A DNA stretch of 64,000 nt from Sphingobacterium multivorum (GTDB taxonomy: Bacteria; Bacteroidota; Bacteroidia; Sphingobacteriales; Sphingobacteriaceae), in NCBI RefSeq assembly GCF_039511225.1, contig NZ_CP154261.1, positions 1 through 64,000 of the forward strand, in the 5' to 3' direction. The position numbers and the translations under genes were made by a program. Within the stretch, counting starts at the first letter, position 1. Each line of letters starts with the position of its first letter. The notes beneath the pieces are model-generated. The model did no database searches. It was not told the DNA's origin and worked only from the letters and a program-made list of their open reading frames with translations. This document shows positions 15,671-25,439 of this stretch, piece by piece.

Positions 15671-16791
15671 TATTTTGAATATTTTATTGTTAATGGTTGA
15701 TCTAAATTGTTTTTGAATGTTTTTACATAAGACTGCCATTGCTCAAAATTCCCTATTTTGCCAGCTTTATTGAACGCAGCACCCGCAAAATAAACTAAGG
15801 GTTTATCATTTTTGACGGTGGTTGCTAGTAAAAATTGTTTTGGACTGTCTTTGAACACATACTTTACTTTTGGTAAAATAACGGCTGTTCCTGTAATTTT
15901 ATCTCCTTCTGCAGGCTCCCAATAGGCTAAAATGCCATTCTTTACATCATTTAGAATTTGAGGTTTTTCCTCTTTTCTTTTAGCGATACCCACAACAATT
16001 GGCGTAGCGGCTGAGGTTGTGTTTTTGATGGAATAGCTTATCTTGTTCAATTGACTCCCAGCGTCTAAAGAAACCGTTTTCTCAACTTGTAGCTGTTGGC
16101 CCTTCACATTCTCCGGTTCATAAATAAGTTTGAATGTGGATCGTAGCGGACCATTGTCCAAGACCTCGTATTGACGATAATGCTTATGGTAAACGACCTG
16201 TTCATCAATGAATGGCGTTGCATCGCCGACGCCTAAGGTTTGTCCGACGGAATAATAATCTAATCCTTTGCCATGATCGGCATGATAATCTCCAGTTTTA
16301 TACCATTCGTCAACAATAAGATCATTGCTACGTTTTGCCCAGAAGTCAAAACCTTGTGCGTCCTCAGAGCTGCCTTCTAAGGCCTTACCATAAGCTCTAA
16401 AAGCTGCAATATCGTTTTCCCAAGCAAAGTCATCTTTTCGTTCAGGGACGTATCTCGCATAAGTTTTTTGGGTGACAGTTGCGGGTTTATTTCCATTAAC
16501 CCCAAAGGTTGTTGAGCTTCTAGGAGCAACGGTTATTTGAATCAAAATATTTTGTGCCGTCGGTTTTCCTAGTTTTTCAACTTGATAGGCCAGTTCCTTT
16601 TTATCTTTATCCACAATTGTAAATACACTGTTTTTTAATGCGAAGTGTTTTTCAAATGTGGTATAAGGGATACTGATCAACTCTGTTCTTGCGCTAGCGG
16701 AAGAGTTGTTTACAGTAATGGTTTTGTTGTTCTGTGCAAAAGCAAGTGTTGAAAGCCCTAGCGCTAAACTCAATACGAGTGTTTTTTTCAT
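15670..16791 (-). CDS. Exported DUF4861-type protein in the kdu operon
   Basis: The 373-residue protein has a signal peptide (MKKTLVLSLALGLSTLAFAQ). It lacks sequence features I can tie to catalysis, but the layout (beta-rich, with KRSNDLIVDEWYKTGDYHADHGKGLDYYSVG and PFIDEQVVYHKHYRQYEVLDNGPLRS) matches DUF4861 proteins found in polysaccharide-utilisation loci of Bacteroidota. It is between kduI (1-nt gap) and kduD (1-nt overlap), so it most likely handles uronate-containing oligosaccharides or unsaturated uronates in the periplasm. DUF4861 assignment is by recall. Confidence 0.75.
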   Translation of the reverse strand: MKKTLVLSLALGLSTLAFAQNNKTITVNNSSASARTELISIPYTTFEKHFALKNSVFTIVDKDKKELAYQVEKLGKPTAQNILIQITVAPRSSTTFGVNGNKPATVTQKTYARYVPERKDDFAWENDIAAFRAYGKALEGSSEDAQGFDFWAKRSNDLIVDEWYKTGDYHADHGKGLDYYSVGQTLGVGDATPFIDEQVVYHKHYRQYEVLDNGPLRSTFKLIYEPENVKGQQLQVEKTVSLDAGSQLNKISYSIKNTTSAATPIVVGIAKRKEEKPQILNDVKNGILAYWEPAEGDKITGTAVILPKVKYVFKDSPKQFLLATTVKNDKPLVYFAGAAFNKAGKIGNFEQWQSYVKTFKNNLDQPLTIKYSK

Positions 16792-16792
16792 A

Positions 16793-17638
16793 TTACTTCA
16801 ATTCTGTGATGGCACATTTGTCCATATCATCATAATCTAAATTTTCACCTGCCATTCCCCATATAAATGTATAATTGGACGTTCCAGCTCCTGAGTGAAT
16901 TGACCATGGCGGTGAAATTACAGCCTGATCGTTGTGTATCCAAATATGGCGGGTTTCATCGATAGGTCCCATAAAATGTGATACAGCCTGACCTTCAGGT
17001 AATTCAAAGTAGAAATAGACTTCCATACGACGATCGTGGGTGTGGGATGGCATTGTATTCCATACAGATCCGGGTTTTAACTCAGTCATGCCCATCTGTA
17101 ATTGGCAGGTTTGTACCACTTTGTTCAATAACATCTGGTTGATCGTACGGTGGTTGGCAGTTTCCAATGAACCCAATTCTAGTTTATTCGCATCTTCTTT
17201 CGTTACCTTTTTAGTTGGATAGCTGCAATGTGCAGGTGTAGAGTTTAAATAGAATTTTGCTGGTTTTGCAGCACCCTGGCTTGAAAAATAAACTTCCTGA
17301 GCACCTTGACCGATATAAAGGGCTTCTTTGGTATTGAGATCATAAATAATGCCGTCAACTTCGACTTGACCGTTCCCACCGACATTGATAATACCCAACT
17401 CTCTTCTAGAAAGGAAGTAAGGTTCTTTTAATAATGCGGGAATGGTGTCTAATTTGATTTTTGAGCTTACAGGCATTGCTCCACCGGCCATATAGCGATC
17501 GTAGTGGGTATAGACAAAATTAATTTTGTCTGCTTCAAAAACTGTTTCAATTAGAAAATTCTCCCTTAATCCTTGTGTATCTAAAGTTTTGTATTCCTTT
17601 GGCCCTATTGCATAGCGGGATTCAAAATTAATGCTCAT
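16793..17638 (-). CDS. kduI: 5-dehydro-4-deoxy-D-glucuronate isomerase KduI
   Basis: KduI converts 5-keto-4-deoxyuronate (DKI) to 3-deoxy-D-glycero-2,5-hexodiulosonate after lyase digestion of pectin or glycosaminoglycans. The 281-residue protein is normal length with the cupin-like metal set visible as MPSHTHDRRMEVYFYFELP (two His and a Glu) and a later His in PPWSIHSGAGTSNYTFIWGM. It starts the operon kduI-DUF4861-kduD on the minus strand. No KDG kinase, aldolase, lyase or SusCD pair is in the window, so the rest of the pathway lies elsewhere. The 600-bp upstream gap holds a repeat array. Confidence 0.95.
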   Translation of the reverse strand: MSINFESRYAIGPKEYKTLDTQGLRENFLIETVFEADKINFVYTHYDRYMAGGAMPVSSKIKLDTIPALLKEPYFLSRRELGIINVGGNGQVEVDGIIYDLNTKEALYIGQGAQEVYFSSQGAAKPAKFYLNSTPAHCSYPTKKVTKEDANKLELGSLETANHRTINQMLLNKVVQTCQLQMGMTELKPGSVWNTMPSHTHDRRMEVYFYFELPEGQAVSHFMGPIDETRHIWIHNDQAVISPPWSIHSGAGTSNYTFIWGMAGENLDYDDMDKCAITELK

Positions 17639-18235
17639 AACTGAATTATTATTTTTGTTTGAATGCTAAATTTAGGGCTAATATTTGTCAATTGCGATAC
17701 AATCTTACGCAAACGATGTCGTAGTGATCGGTTGGTTTTCCGAAAGCGGTAGCAACTTTAAGATAATCGAGATGGTTATTATGATTGCAATATACTTTGA
17801 CCAAATTCTACCTAATAACAGTTTTTAACCAATTTTTAAACAGTAATCAGTCAGTATTCCTTCAGTGTTCACTGAATGATCACTGAACAAGCACTGAACA
17901 AGCACTGAACGAGCACTGAACAAACACTGTCAAAATATCGAATTTGGTCACCATCTGATCCTCATTTGATGCGCCCAAATCTCATCGCTCTTTTCCAACT
18001 TCCATGTGTTCGTTTGAACCGCTGTTTTCCACAGTTGCTTTTACTGTTTGGCGTCCTAATGTGCGGCCTTTGCAGATAATAATTACCTGTTGTGTCAATA
18101 TTATTTACATCTCGGTTTCAGATTTACTAACTTCGTGTATGGTAAAGAAGAAATTCCCATATTCTAAACGCATAAACACGGACCGAGAGGACTGGGGGGG
18201 CCCTTATGACCATCTAAAAAGCAAATTATTTACAT
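17639..18235. other. 597-bp gap between divergent kduI and surE
   Basis: It contains the 11-bp array at 17861-17935 and, at 17697-17720, a short block with GCAAACG that faintly resembles half of a LacI-family operator. TAACTTCG at 18128-18135 is a near-match to the -7 box for surE. On the minus strand an open stretch of about 40 codons around 17990-18105 has no start codon and no recognisable product. Confidence 0.45.
17861..17935. repeat. 11-bp tandem repeat array with flanking inverted repeat
   Basis: CACTG recurs at exact 11-bp steps at 17870, 17881, 17892, 17903, 17914 and 17925; four units read CACTGAACRAR. At the left end TTCAGTG and CACTGAA form a palindrome with a 2-nt spacer (17861-17876), and further CAGT words at 17852 and 17863 keep an 11-bp step in the other orientation. 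The period is close to one DNA helical turn, so all units face the same side of the helix. It lies 220 bp upstream of kduI. Confidence 0.85.
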
Positions 18236-19036
18236 ATGAAACCCAATATTTTAGTTGTTAACGATGACGGTATTACAGCGCCAGGTATTAAGGTGCTGTT
18301 GGAAGAGATGCAGAAAATCGGAAATGTAGTTGTCGTTGCTCCTGATTCGGCACAATCTGGAATGGGGCATGCCATTACACTTGGTAGGCCACTACGTTTG
18401 GATAAAATCAATTTATATGAAGGGGTTGAAATGTACCAGTGTTCAGGAACGCCAGTAGATTGTGTAAAACTTGCTGTAAATAAAGTTTTTAAAGGGCAAA
18501 AGCCTGATATATGTGTATCGGGGATCAATCATGGGCTCAACAATTCAATCAATGTTTTATATTCCGGTACGATGTCTGCTGCGGTAGAGGGGGCCATTGA
18601 AGGGATTCCTTCTGTGGGGTTTTCGCTTGATAATTTTTCTCACGATGCGGATTTTAGCTATTGCAGACCCTACGTGATTTCTATTGCCGAGCAGGTGCTG
18701 GCTAACGGTCTCCCTAAAAATACATTGCTGAATGTTAATTTTCCCCAAACAGCAGGTTTTAAAGGTATTAAAATTTGCCGACAGGCAGGAGGACATTGGG
18801 TAGAAGAATTTGATGAACGTATTGATCCACACAATCGTGATTATTATTGGACAACGGGTAAATTTGTCTTGCAGGACAGAGGAGAAGATACCGATAGTTT
18901 TGCATTGGCCAATGGTTATGTATCTGTCGTTCCGACACAGTTCGATATGACGGCACATCACGCCATTCCAGAATTGAATTCATGGAGCTTTGATCATTTG
19001 GGAAATACAAGGGGAGGCGATAAACGTGAAAAATAA
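18236..19036 (+). CDS. surE: 5'/3'-nucleotidase SurE
   Basis: SurE is a metal-dependent nucleoside monophosphate phosphatase linked to stationary-phase survival. The 266-residue protein begins MKPNILVVNDDGITAPGI with the family's paired aspartates (NDDG), then PDSAQSGMGHAIT, CSGTPVDCVKLAV, SGINHGLNNS and YSGTMSAAVEGAIEGIPSV, all SurE landmarks. Length is normal. The next gene starts inside its last codons. Upstream is the 600-bp gap shared with kduI, with only a near-consensus -7 box (TAACTTCG at 18128). Confidence 0.96.
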   Translation: MKPNILVVNDDGITAPGIKVLLEEMQKIGNVVVVAPDSAQSGMGHAITLGRPLRLDKINLYEGVEMYQCSGTPVDCVKLAVNKVFKGQKPDICVSGINHGLNNSINVLYSGTMSAAVEGAIEGIPSVGFSLDNFSHDADFSYCRPYVISIAEQVLANGLPKNTLLNVNFPQTAGFKGIKICRQAGGHWVEEFDERIDPHNRDYYWTTGKFVLQDRGEDTDSFALANGYVSVVPTQFDMTAHHAIPELNSWSFDHLGNTRGGDKREK

Positions 19037-19286
19037 TAGCTGGATCGGATTGGGTATCGGTACTGTATCTCCAGTATTGGCTTATATTTTAGTACGTTTT
19101 ACGGATCTTGAACTTCATTTTTTACCCGAGAAGCCTATGGCCATCTACACTATAGCTGTATTGGTTAATTTAGTGCTTTTACGTTTTGCGTATCGATCGG
19201 GGAAAGATCACCTGGGAAAAGGAATTATTGCAAGTACTTTTTTGGCTATGATACTATACCTGATCACGCATAGAATTACAGTTTGA
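19026..19286 (+). CDS. Small membrane protein, GTG start inside surE
   Basis: From the GTG at 19026 the product is 86 residues with three hydrophobic segments (IGLGIGTVSPVLAYILV, MAIYTIAVLVNLVLLRF and GIIASTFLAMILYLI). This start overlaps the last 11 nt of surE, the usual pattern of coupled translation; longer in-frame starts lie deeper in surE and add non-homologous residues. I recognise no family beyond a conserved small membrane protein in this genus. It may form a unit with surE; the next gene, mqnD, is 48 nt away. Confidence 0.65.
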   Translation: MKNNSWIGLGIGTVSPVLAYILVRFTDLELHFLPEKPMAIYTIAVLVNLVLLRFAYRSGKDHLGKGIIASTFLAMILYLITHRITV

Positions 19287-19334
19287 TTAAAATTCATAAA
19301 CCCCATCTGACCGACGGGAAAAATTTTGTACAAC

Positions 19335-20204
19335 ATGAAATTAACATTAGGATTTTCTCCATGTCCAAACGATACATTTATTTTTGATGCATTGATTCAT
19401 CATAAGATAGATACCAAAGGACTGGATTTTGAGGTGGAATATCAAGATGTGGAGACCTTGAACCTGAAAGCTTTTCAAGGCGATCTTGACATTACCAAGC
19501 TGAGCTATCATGCCTTTGCCTACGCTGTTGAAGATTATGAGTTGCTCGATGCAGGGAGTGCTTTAGGATTTGGTGTAGGGCCTATGCTGATTACGAAGGA
19601 TCCGAAATTAGCAAAATTGCTGCAGCAAAAATTAGATCGGGCCGAAAGTTTAGATGGGTTTGATCAATTGAAAGTAGGGTATCCAGGGAAATATACCACG
19701 GCTAATTTTTTGTTAAGCCTGGCATTCCCCGAATTAAAAAATAAAGTAGAACTTGTTTTTTCGGATATTGAAGGAGCTTTACTGGATGGATCCATCGACT
19801 TAGGGTTGATTATTCATGAAAATAGGTTCACCTATGCCGAAAAAGGACTGCATAAGGTGGTGGATCTGGGTGAGTATTGGGAGAAGACGACAAAATTTCC
19901 GATTCCTCTTGGAGGAATTGTCGTAAAACGTAGTCTGCCACAAGAAGTGAAGGAGACGTTGAATACGATTTTGAAAGAAAGTGTAGAATTTGCATTTGCC
20001 AATCCGAAATCTGGGCTTGAATTCATTCGTGCACATGCACAGGAAATGAGTGAAGAGGTGATGTACAAGCATATTGAACTTTATGTCAATAAATATTCAG
20101 TAGCATTGGGGCTTGAAGGACGTGATGCAATTACGAAGATGTTTGAAAAGGCACAGGAACTGGGATTCATTCCGCATTCAGACCGTAAGTTGTTTTTATC
20201 ATAA
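19335..20204 (+). CDS. mqnD: 1,4-dihydroxy-6-naphthoate synthase MqnD
   Basis: MqnD converts cyclic dehypoxanthinyl futalosine to 1,4-dihydroxy-6-naphthoate in the futalosine route to menaquinone. The 289-residue protein opens LGFSPCPNDTFIFDALIHHKID, a highly conserved MqnD start, and continues TKLSYHAFAYAVEDYELLDAGSALG and FGVGPMLITK, in the periplasmic-binding-protein-like fold of the MqnA/MqnD family. The start at 19335 drops three residues of an extended frame. No other mqn gene is in the window. Presence implies the futalosine pathway and not the classical men pathway in this organism. Confidence 0.93.
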   Translation: MKLTLGFSPCPNDTFIFDALIHHKIDTKGLDFEVEYQDVETLNLKAFQGDLDITKLSYHAFAYAVEDYELLDAGSALGFGVGPMLITKDPKLAKLLQQKLDRAESLDGFDQLKVGYPGKYTTANFLLSLAFPELKNKVELVFSDIEGALLDGSIDLGLIIHENRFTYAEKGLHKVVDLGEYWEKTTKFPIPLGGIVVKRSLPQEVKETLNTILKESVEFAFANPKSGLEFIRAHAQEMSEEVMYKHIELYVNKYSVALGLEGRDAITKMFEKAQELGFIPHSDRKLFLS

Positions 20205-20372
20205 ATTGACTGTCGGTTTAAAGCTCATATTGCTCAGAAAAACTTCACGTCAAGATGGCGTAAAAGGGGATAAATAGGTAGAGGATTCTTGCAGGCTGTA
20301 AGGAACTGACATTTTCAATAAAAATAACGTAAAAAAAATGGATGTAAGCTGTTAGATATCATATCTAATAAC

Positions 20373-20380
20373 TAAATTTG
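20373..20380 (+). promoter_or_regulatory. Possible -7 promoter box for secA
   Basis: TAAATTTG matches TAnnTTTG and lies 81 nt before the secA ATG in an otherwise featureless 257-bp gap. No -33 element is evident. Confidence 0.4.
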
Positions 20381-20461
20381 CCCGATTAGTGTCAAATTGT
20401 CTGCAATTTTACTTTGGAGTCATTATTGTACAAAATCTTAAGTTGAGATAGAAAAAAAATT

Positions 20462-23400
20462 ATGTTAAAGTTTTTAAGTAAATTATTTGGAAGTAAATCC
20501 GAGAGAGATATCAAGGGAATTCAGCCTGTGGTAGACCAAATCAAAGCTGAATATGAGAAGCTTTCAAATCTAACCAATGACGAGTTACGTGCCAAGACCG
20601 TTGATTTCAAAGAAAGAATTAAAAATTACCTAGCCGATATTGACCAAGAAATTGACACGCTTAAAAAAGAAGCGGATCAAGATGAGGACGATATGGCAAA
20701 GAAAACTTCTATTTACGAGCAAGTGGACAAATTGTCCAAAGACCGTGACAAGAAGTTGGAAGAGGTATTGAAGGATATTTTGCCGGAGGCATTTGCCGTG
20801 GTAAAAGAAACTTCAAGACGTTTGACAGAAAACGAAGAATTAGAAGTTACTGCCAACGATTTTGACAGAGAATTGGCTGTTTACAAATCAAACGTTATCA
20901 TCAATGGTGATAAGGCGATTTGGAAAAACAAATGGATGGCTGCAGGTACTGAGGTCACTTGGAACATGGTACACTATGATGTCCAATTAATCGGTGGTAT
21001 TGTATTGCACAGTGGTAAAATTGCCGAGATGGCAACCGGTGAGGGTAAAACGTTGGTAGGAACATTACCGACCTATCTAAATGCTCTTTCTGGTCAAGGC
21101 GTACACATTGTAACGGTGAATGATTACCTTGCTCGTCGTGACTCGGAGTGGAATGCTCCGTTATTTGAGTTCCATGGGCTATCTGTTGACTGTATTGATA
21201 AACATCAGCCGAATTCCCCGCAACGTCGTAAAGCTTATCAATCGGATATCGTATATGGTACGAATAACGAGTTTGGTTTCGATTATCTACGTGATAATAT
21301 GGTTCAGACTCCGGACGCATTGGTGCAAGGAAAATTACACTTTGCCATGGTCGATGAGGTTGACTCCGTATTGATTGATGATGCCCGTACACCATTGATT
21401 ATCTCAGGTCCGATTCCTCGTGGCGATCAACACGAATTCTACCAATTAAAACCACGTATCGAGCGTTTGGTGCATGTACAGAAAGCGTACATCAATACCG
21501 TCTTGAATGATGCTAAAAAAGCGCTGGCGGCAGGTGATTCTGACGTTGAAGGCGGCGGTTTGGCATTATTAAGAGCGTACAGAGGTTTGCCTAAAAATAA
21601 AGCATTAATCAAGTTCTTAAGCGAAGGCGCTAATCGTTCGATCTTACAAAAAGTAGAAAACTACTATATGCAAGAGCAAAATAAAAATATGCCTAAAGTA
21701 GATGCAGAACTTTATTTTGTGATTGATGAAAAGAACAACCAAGTAGAATTGACAGAAAAAGGTATCGAGTTGATTACAGCAACAGGCGAAGATCCTTCAT
21801 TCTTTATTTTACCGGATGTTGGTACTGAGATTGCTGAAATTGAAAAGTCTTCGTTGACTTTGGAAGAAAAGGCAGCTCAGAAAGAAGATATGTTGCGCGA
21901 TTATTCGATTAAAGCAGAGCGTATCCACTCGATCAACCAGTTGTTAAAAGCATATACCTTGTTTGAAAATGATGTTGAATATATCGTTGATGAAGGTAAA
22001 GTGAAAATTGTCGATGAGCAAACAGGTCGTATCATGGATGGCCGTCGTTACTCAGATGGTTTGCACCAGGCGATCGAAGCAAAGGAGAATGTGAAAGTAG
22101 AAGATGCGACACAAACTTACGCAACGATTACATTGCAAAATTACTTCCGCATGTACCACAAACTTTCGGGTATGACGGGTACAGCGTCGACAGAGGCCGG
22201 TGAGCTTTGGGAAATTTATAAATTGGATGTCGTAGAAATTCCGACAAATCGTGGAATCCAACGTGATGATCGTCAAGATTTGATCTATCGTACGGCCCGT
22301 GAAAAATACAATGCTGTAGCTGAAGAAATCCAACGATTGACAGAGCAGGGACGGCCAGTATTGGTCGGTACCACATCGGTTGAAATTTCGGAGTTATTGA
22401 GCCGTATGCTTCAATTACGTAAGATCAAGCATAACGTATTAAATGCGAAGTTACACCAAAAAGAAGCTGATATCGTCGCTGAAGCTGGACGCCCAGGACA
22501 AGTAACCATCGCGACGAATATGGCTGGTCGTGGTACGGATATTAAATTGACCGAAGAAGTTAAAAAAGCTGGTGGTCTTGCCATTATCGGTACCGAAAGA
22601 CACGAATCTCGTCGTGTTGACCGTCAGTTACGTGGTCGTGCCGGTCGTCAGGGAGATCCAGGTTCTTCGCAATTCTTCGTTTCTTTGGAAGATAACTTGA
22701 TGCGCTTATTCGCTTCAGAGAGAATCTCTAACATCATGGTGAAAATGGGTGTTGAAGAGGGCGAGGTGATGCAACATAGTATGTTGACCAAATCCATCGA
22801 ACGCGCACAGCGTAAAGTGGAGGAGAATAACTTCGGTATCCGTAAACGTCTATTGGAATACGATGATGTAATGAACTCCCAACGTACCGTAATTTATTCG
22901 AAACGTAAAAATGCTTTGTTTGGAGAACGTTTAGACGTGGATTTGAACAACATGATTTTTGATGTTGCAGAAGAAATTGTCGTTGAAGCAAAAGAGCAAG
23001 GTAATTACGAAGATTTCCAAATCGAAGTAATCCGTATTTTTGCGATCACACCAGAAATTACAGCAGAAGAATTTGCACAGGGTAAAATTGAAGGCTTGAC
23101 TGATCGTCTTTTTGAGCATGCAATTAACGCTTACCACCATAAAATTGAGGCCGTTGGTGCTTTGACAGTTCCTGTATTGAATAATGTGTATGCGGAAAGA
23201 GGTCAGATCGTCGAAAATGTCGTTATTCCATTTACGGATGGTATCCGTGGCATTCAAGTTTCGGCGAATTTGAAAAAAGCCATCGAAAGCAACGGTAAAG
23301 AAGTTTTCAAATCTTTTGAAAAAGGAATCGTATTGGCATTAATCGATGAGGCTTGGAAAGAGCACCTGCGTGAAATGGATGATTTGAAACAATCGGTTCA

Positions 23401-23749
23401 AAATGCTGTTTATGAACAAAAGGATCCGATTATCATTTATAAAATGGAGGCATTTGATTTGTTTAAATCGATGTTGGCTTCAATGAATAAGGATGTCGTT
23501 AGCTTTATTTTCAAAGGAGAGATCCCTGGTCAAGAACCGACTTCTATGCAAGCGAGACAAGTACAGCAGGCTCCAGTAAAAACGATTGAAACTAAAGCTG
23601 AATTGGCTTCGCCTACAGGTGTGAGTGAGGAGGATGTGAATGAAGGTCCAAAAGAACCTGTTCGTAACGAGAATACTGTTGGACGCAATGACGAATGTCC
23701 TTGTGGTTCAGGAAAAAAATATAAAAATTGCCACGGCGCAAATAACTAA
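20462..23749 (+). CDS. secA: Preprotein translocase ATPase SecA
   Basis: SecA drives secretory proteins through SecYEG. The 1,095-residue chain is long for SecA, as in other Bacteroidota, owing to insertions in the first third. Visible parts: N-terminal [13 protein letters not shown], Walker A ATGEGKT (191-197), [20 protein letters not shown] (DEAD-like box), [25 protein letters not shown] in the second ATPase domain, and a C-terminal zinc-binding SEC-C motif with Cys1079, Cys1081, Cys1090 and His1091 ([15 protein letters not shown]). It is followed after 20 nt by a SPOR-domain gene on the same strand. Confidence 0.98.
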   Translation: MLKFLSKLFGSKSERDIKGIQPVVDQIKAEYEKLSNLTNDELRAKTVDFKERIKNYLADIDQEIDTLKKEADQDEDDMAKKTSIYEQVDKLSKDRDKKLEEVLKDILPEAFAVVKETSRRLTENEELEVTANDFDRELAVYKSNVIINGDKAIWKNKWMAAGTEVTWNMVHYDVQLIGGIVLHSGKIAEMATGEGKTLVGTLPTYLNALSGQGVHIVTVNDYLARRDSEWNAPLFEFHGLSVDCIDKHQPNSPQRRKAYQSDIVYGTNNEFGFDYLRDNMVQTPDALVQGKLHFAMVDEVDSVLIDDARTPLIISGPIPRGDQHEFYQLKPRIERLVHVQKAYINTVLNDAKKALAAGDSDVEGGGLALLRAYRGLPKNKALIKFLSEGANRSILQKVENYYMQEQNKNMPKVDAELYFVIDEKNNQVELTEKGIELITATGEDPSFFILPDVGTEIAEIEKSSLTLEEKAAQKEDMLRDYSIKAERIHSINQLLKAYTLFENDVEYIVDEGKVKIVDEQTGRIMDGRRYSDGLHQAIEAKENVKVEDATQTYATITLQNYFRMYHKLSGMTGTASTEAGELWEIYKLDVVEIPTNRGIQRDDRQDLIYRTAREKYNAVAEEIQRLTEQGRPVLVGTTSVEISELLSRMLQLRKIKHNVLNAKLHQKEADIVAEAGRPGQVTIATNMAGRGTDIKLTEEVKKAGGLAIIGTERHESRRVDRQLRGRAGRQGDPGSSQFFVSLEDNLMRLFASERISNIMVKMGVEEGEVMQHSMLTKSIERAQRKVEENNFGIRKRLLEYDDVMNSQRTVIYSKRKNALFGERLDVDLNNMIFDVAEEIVVEAKEQGNYEDFQIEVIRIFAITPEITAEEFAQGKIEGLTDRLFEHAINAYHHKIEAVGALTVPVLNNVYAERGQIVENVVIPFTDGIRGIQVSANLKKAIESNGKEVFKSFEKGIVLALIDEAWKEHLREMDDLKQSVQNAVYEQKDPIIIYKMEAFDLFKSMLASMNKDVVSFIFKGEIPGQEPTSMQARQVQQAPVKTIETKAELASPTGVSEEDVNEGPKEPVRNENTVGRNDECPCGSGKKYKNCHGANN

Positions 23750-23769
23750 TCGATAAGAAAGGTTAAACT

Positions 23770-24228
23770 ATGCTGAAGAGAGGATTGATTTTCATACATG
23801 CACTTGTGTTGTTTGCACTAGTTCAGGTAAACGCACAAGAAAAAGGTGGAGTAATTGTAACCAAAGATTCATTGATTACACAGCTTCAAAATTTCAGGGC
23901 AGCTATGGGGATCAATCCTGTCGAAAGCAAAGCGACAGTAGTTCCTGCTAAACCCATCGTCCGCTCAGCGGCGACGCGGGTCAAAGTAAGGGGATTCCGT
24001 GTACAGATCTTTGCTGGATCGAATCGGAATCAGGCATTTTCGGAGCAGACACGTTTCCGAAGCATGTATAAAGATATTGATACTTATATCACCTATGATG
24101 AACCCAATTATCGCGTCAAGGTAGGTGATTTTAGAAGTCGCTCTGAAGCAAATGCCTTCATGCGCGAGTTACGTCAATATTTTAGCAACGTCTTTGTTTT
24201 TTCAGAGAACGTTTTTGTATATCAATAA
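23770..24228 (+). CDS. Secreted SPOR-domain protein
   Basis: The 152-residue protein has a signal peptide (about 1-23, ending VNAQ) and a C-terminal SPOR domain (about 76-152): FRVQIFAGSNRNQAFSEQTR, then a YRVKVGDFRSRSEANAFMREL repeat of the fold. SPOR domains bind denuded glycan strands of septal peptidoglycan, so it is probably a cell-wall or division-associated protein. It sits 20 nt after secA and 13 nt before an M20 peptidase gene; the grouping looks operonic but functionally mixed. Confidence 0.88.
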   Translation: MLKRGLIFIHALVLFALVQVNAQEKGGVIVTKDSLITQLQNFRAAMGINPVESKATVVPAKPIVRSAATRVKVRGFRVQIFAGSNRNQAFSEQTRFRSMYKDIDTYITYDEPNYRVKVGDFRSRSEANAFMRELRQYFSNVFVFSENVFVYQ

Positions 24229-24241
24229 ATCAATCAACCTT

Positions 24242-25432
24242 ATGGCAAGTACGAAAGAAAAAGTCCTGGCCTTAGCTCATCAATATTTTGAAGATACGGT
24301 TTCCAACCGTAGACATCTTCATCAGAATCCTGAACTTTCCTTCGAAGAATACAATACCTCGGCATTTGTAAAAAAGCAATTGGATGAATTGGGAATTCCT
24401 TATGAGGCTAAAGCTGATACGGGGATTGTCGCTTTAATCAAAGGTGACCTACCCTCAGATGAAGTTATCGCGTTGCGCGCAGATATGGATGCTTTACCAA
24501 TTCAAGAAGTGGAGGGGCGTTCATATGGTTCCAACACCCCAGGAGTGATGCATGCCTGTGGCCATGATGTACATACCTCCTCACTTTTGGGGACAGCTAA
24601 AATATTGAATAGCCTAAAAGCCGAATTTGGAGGAACGATCAAATTGATCTTCCAGCCTGGCGAAGAGCGCTTGCCCGGAGGAGCTTCCTTAATGATCAAA
24701 GAGGGCGCTTTGCAGAATCCTGCCCCCTCAGCCATAATAGGTCAGCATGTGATGCCATTTATTGAGGTAGGCAAGGTTGGTTTCCGTGAGGGAAAATATA
24801 TGGCTTCCTGCGATGAACTGTTTATGACAGTCAAAGGCAGGGGCGGGCATGGTGCGCACCCGCATCAAAATATTGATCCAATTGTTATTACAGCTCAGAT
24901 CATTACCGCTTTGCAGCAGATTGCTAGTCGTTTTGCAGATCCACGTACACCGACTGTGCTATCTTTCGGAAAGATTATGGCCAACGGAGCTACAAATATT
25001 ATTCCCGATCAGGTTTATCTGGAAGGTACGTTTCGCACATTTGATGAGGAGTGGCGTGCTGAAGCACATGCGCGCATGGTAAAGATTGCTGTGAGCATTG
25101 CTGAAAGTATGGGAGCGACTTGTGAATTTGAAGTGCGTAAGGGATATCCTTTTCTAATCAATGAGCCCCAATTGACAAAAAGTGCACGGACATTTGCGGA
25201 AGAATATCTCGGCAAGGAAAATGTGGTAGACTTAGATCTATGGCCTGCCGCGGAGGATTTTTCCTATTATTCACAAGAAATTAATGCTTGCTTCTATCGT
25301 TTGGGTACAGGCAATGCAGCACGTGGTATCTCTTCGGCTGTCCATACGCCGACTTTTGACGTGGATGAGACTTCTTTGGAGATTAGTACGGGGTTGATGG
25401 CATACATTACCTTGCGTAGGCTCGGTTATTAA
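24242..25432 (+). CDS. M20 family metallopeptidase (amidohydrolase, hippurate/N-acyl amino-acid type)
   Basis: The 396-residue protein belongs to the M20D branch of amidohydrolases that cleave N-acyl amino acids or short amides. Metal ligands and catalytic residues are in place: RRHLHQNPELSFEEY, ADMDALPI, MHACGHDVHTSSLLGTA, FQPGEERLPGGASLMI and GQHVMP, with WPAAEDFSYYSQ near the C-terminus. The start at 24242 is chosen because the longer frame runs back into the SPOR gene. The exact substrate cannot be read from the sequence. No signal peptide, so cytoplasmic. Confidence 0.9.
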   Translation: MASTKEKVLALAHQYFEDTVSNRRHLHQNPELSFEEYNTSAFVKKQLDELGIPYEAKADTGIVALIKGDLPSDEVIALRADMDALPIQEVEGRSYGSNTPGVMHACGHDVHTSSLLGTAKILNSLKAEFGGTIKLIFQPGEERLPGGASLMIKEGALQNPAPSAIIGQHVMPFIEVGKVGFREGKYMASCDELFMTVKGRGGHGAHPHQNIDPIVITAQIITALQQIASRFADPRTPTVLSFGKIMANGATNIIPDQVYLEGTFRTFDEEWRAEAHARMVKIAVSIAESMGATCEFEVRKGYPFLINEPQLTKSARTFAEEYLGKENVVDLDLWPAAEDFSYYSQEINACFYRLGTGNAARGISSAVHTPTFDVDETSLEISTGLMAYITLRRLGY

Positions 25433-25439
25433 ATTATAT

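Noticed and set aside
17697..17725. LacI-type operator upstream of kduI
   Set aside because: Only one half-site (GCAAACG) matches; the other half does not, and the LacI regulator gene is not present.
17861..17935. CRISPR array
   Set aside because: Units are 11 bp, contiguous and without spacers, and no cas genes are present. It is a simple tandem array.
17990..18105. Minus-strand open stretch in the kduI-surE gap
   Set aside because: About 40 codons with no start codon and no known similarity. It could be a remnant, but this cannot be supported.
18004..18261. Plus-strand frame of about 85 codons before surE
   Set aside because: It overlaps the surE start and has an irregular composition with no recognisable product.
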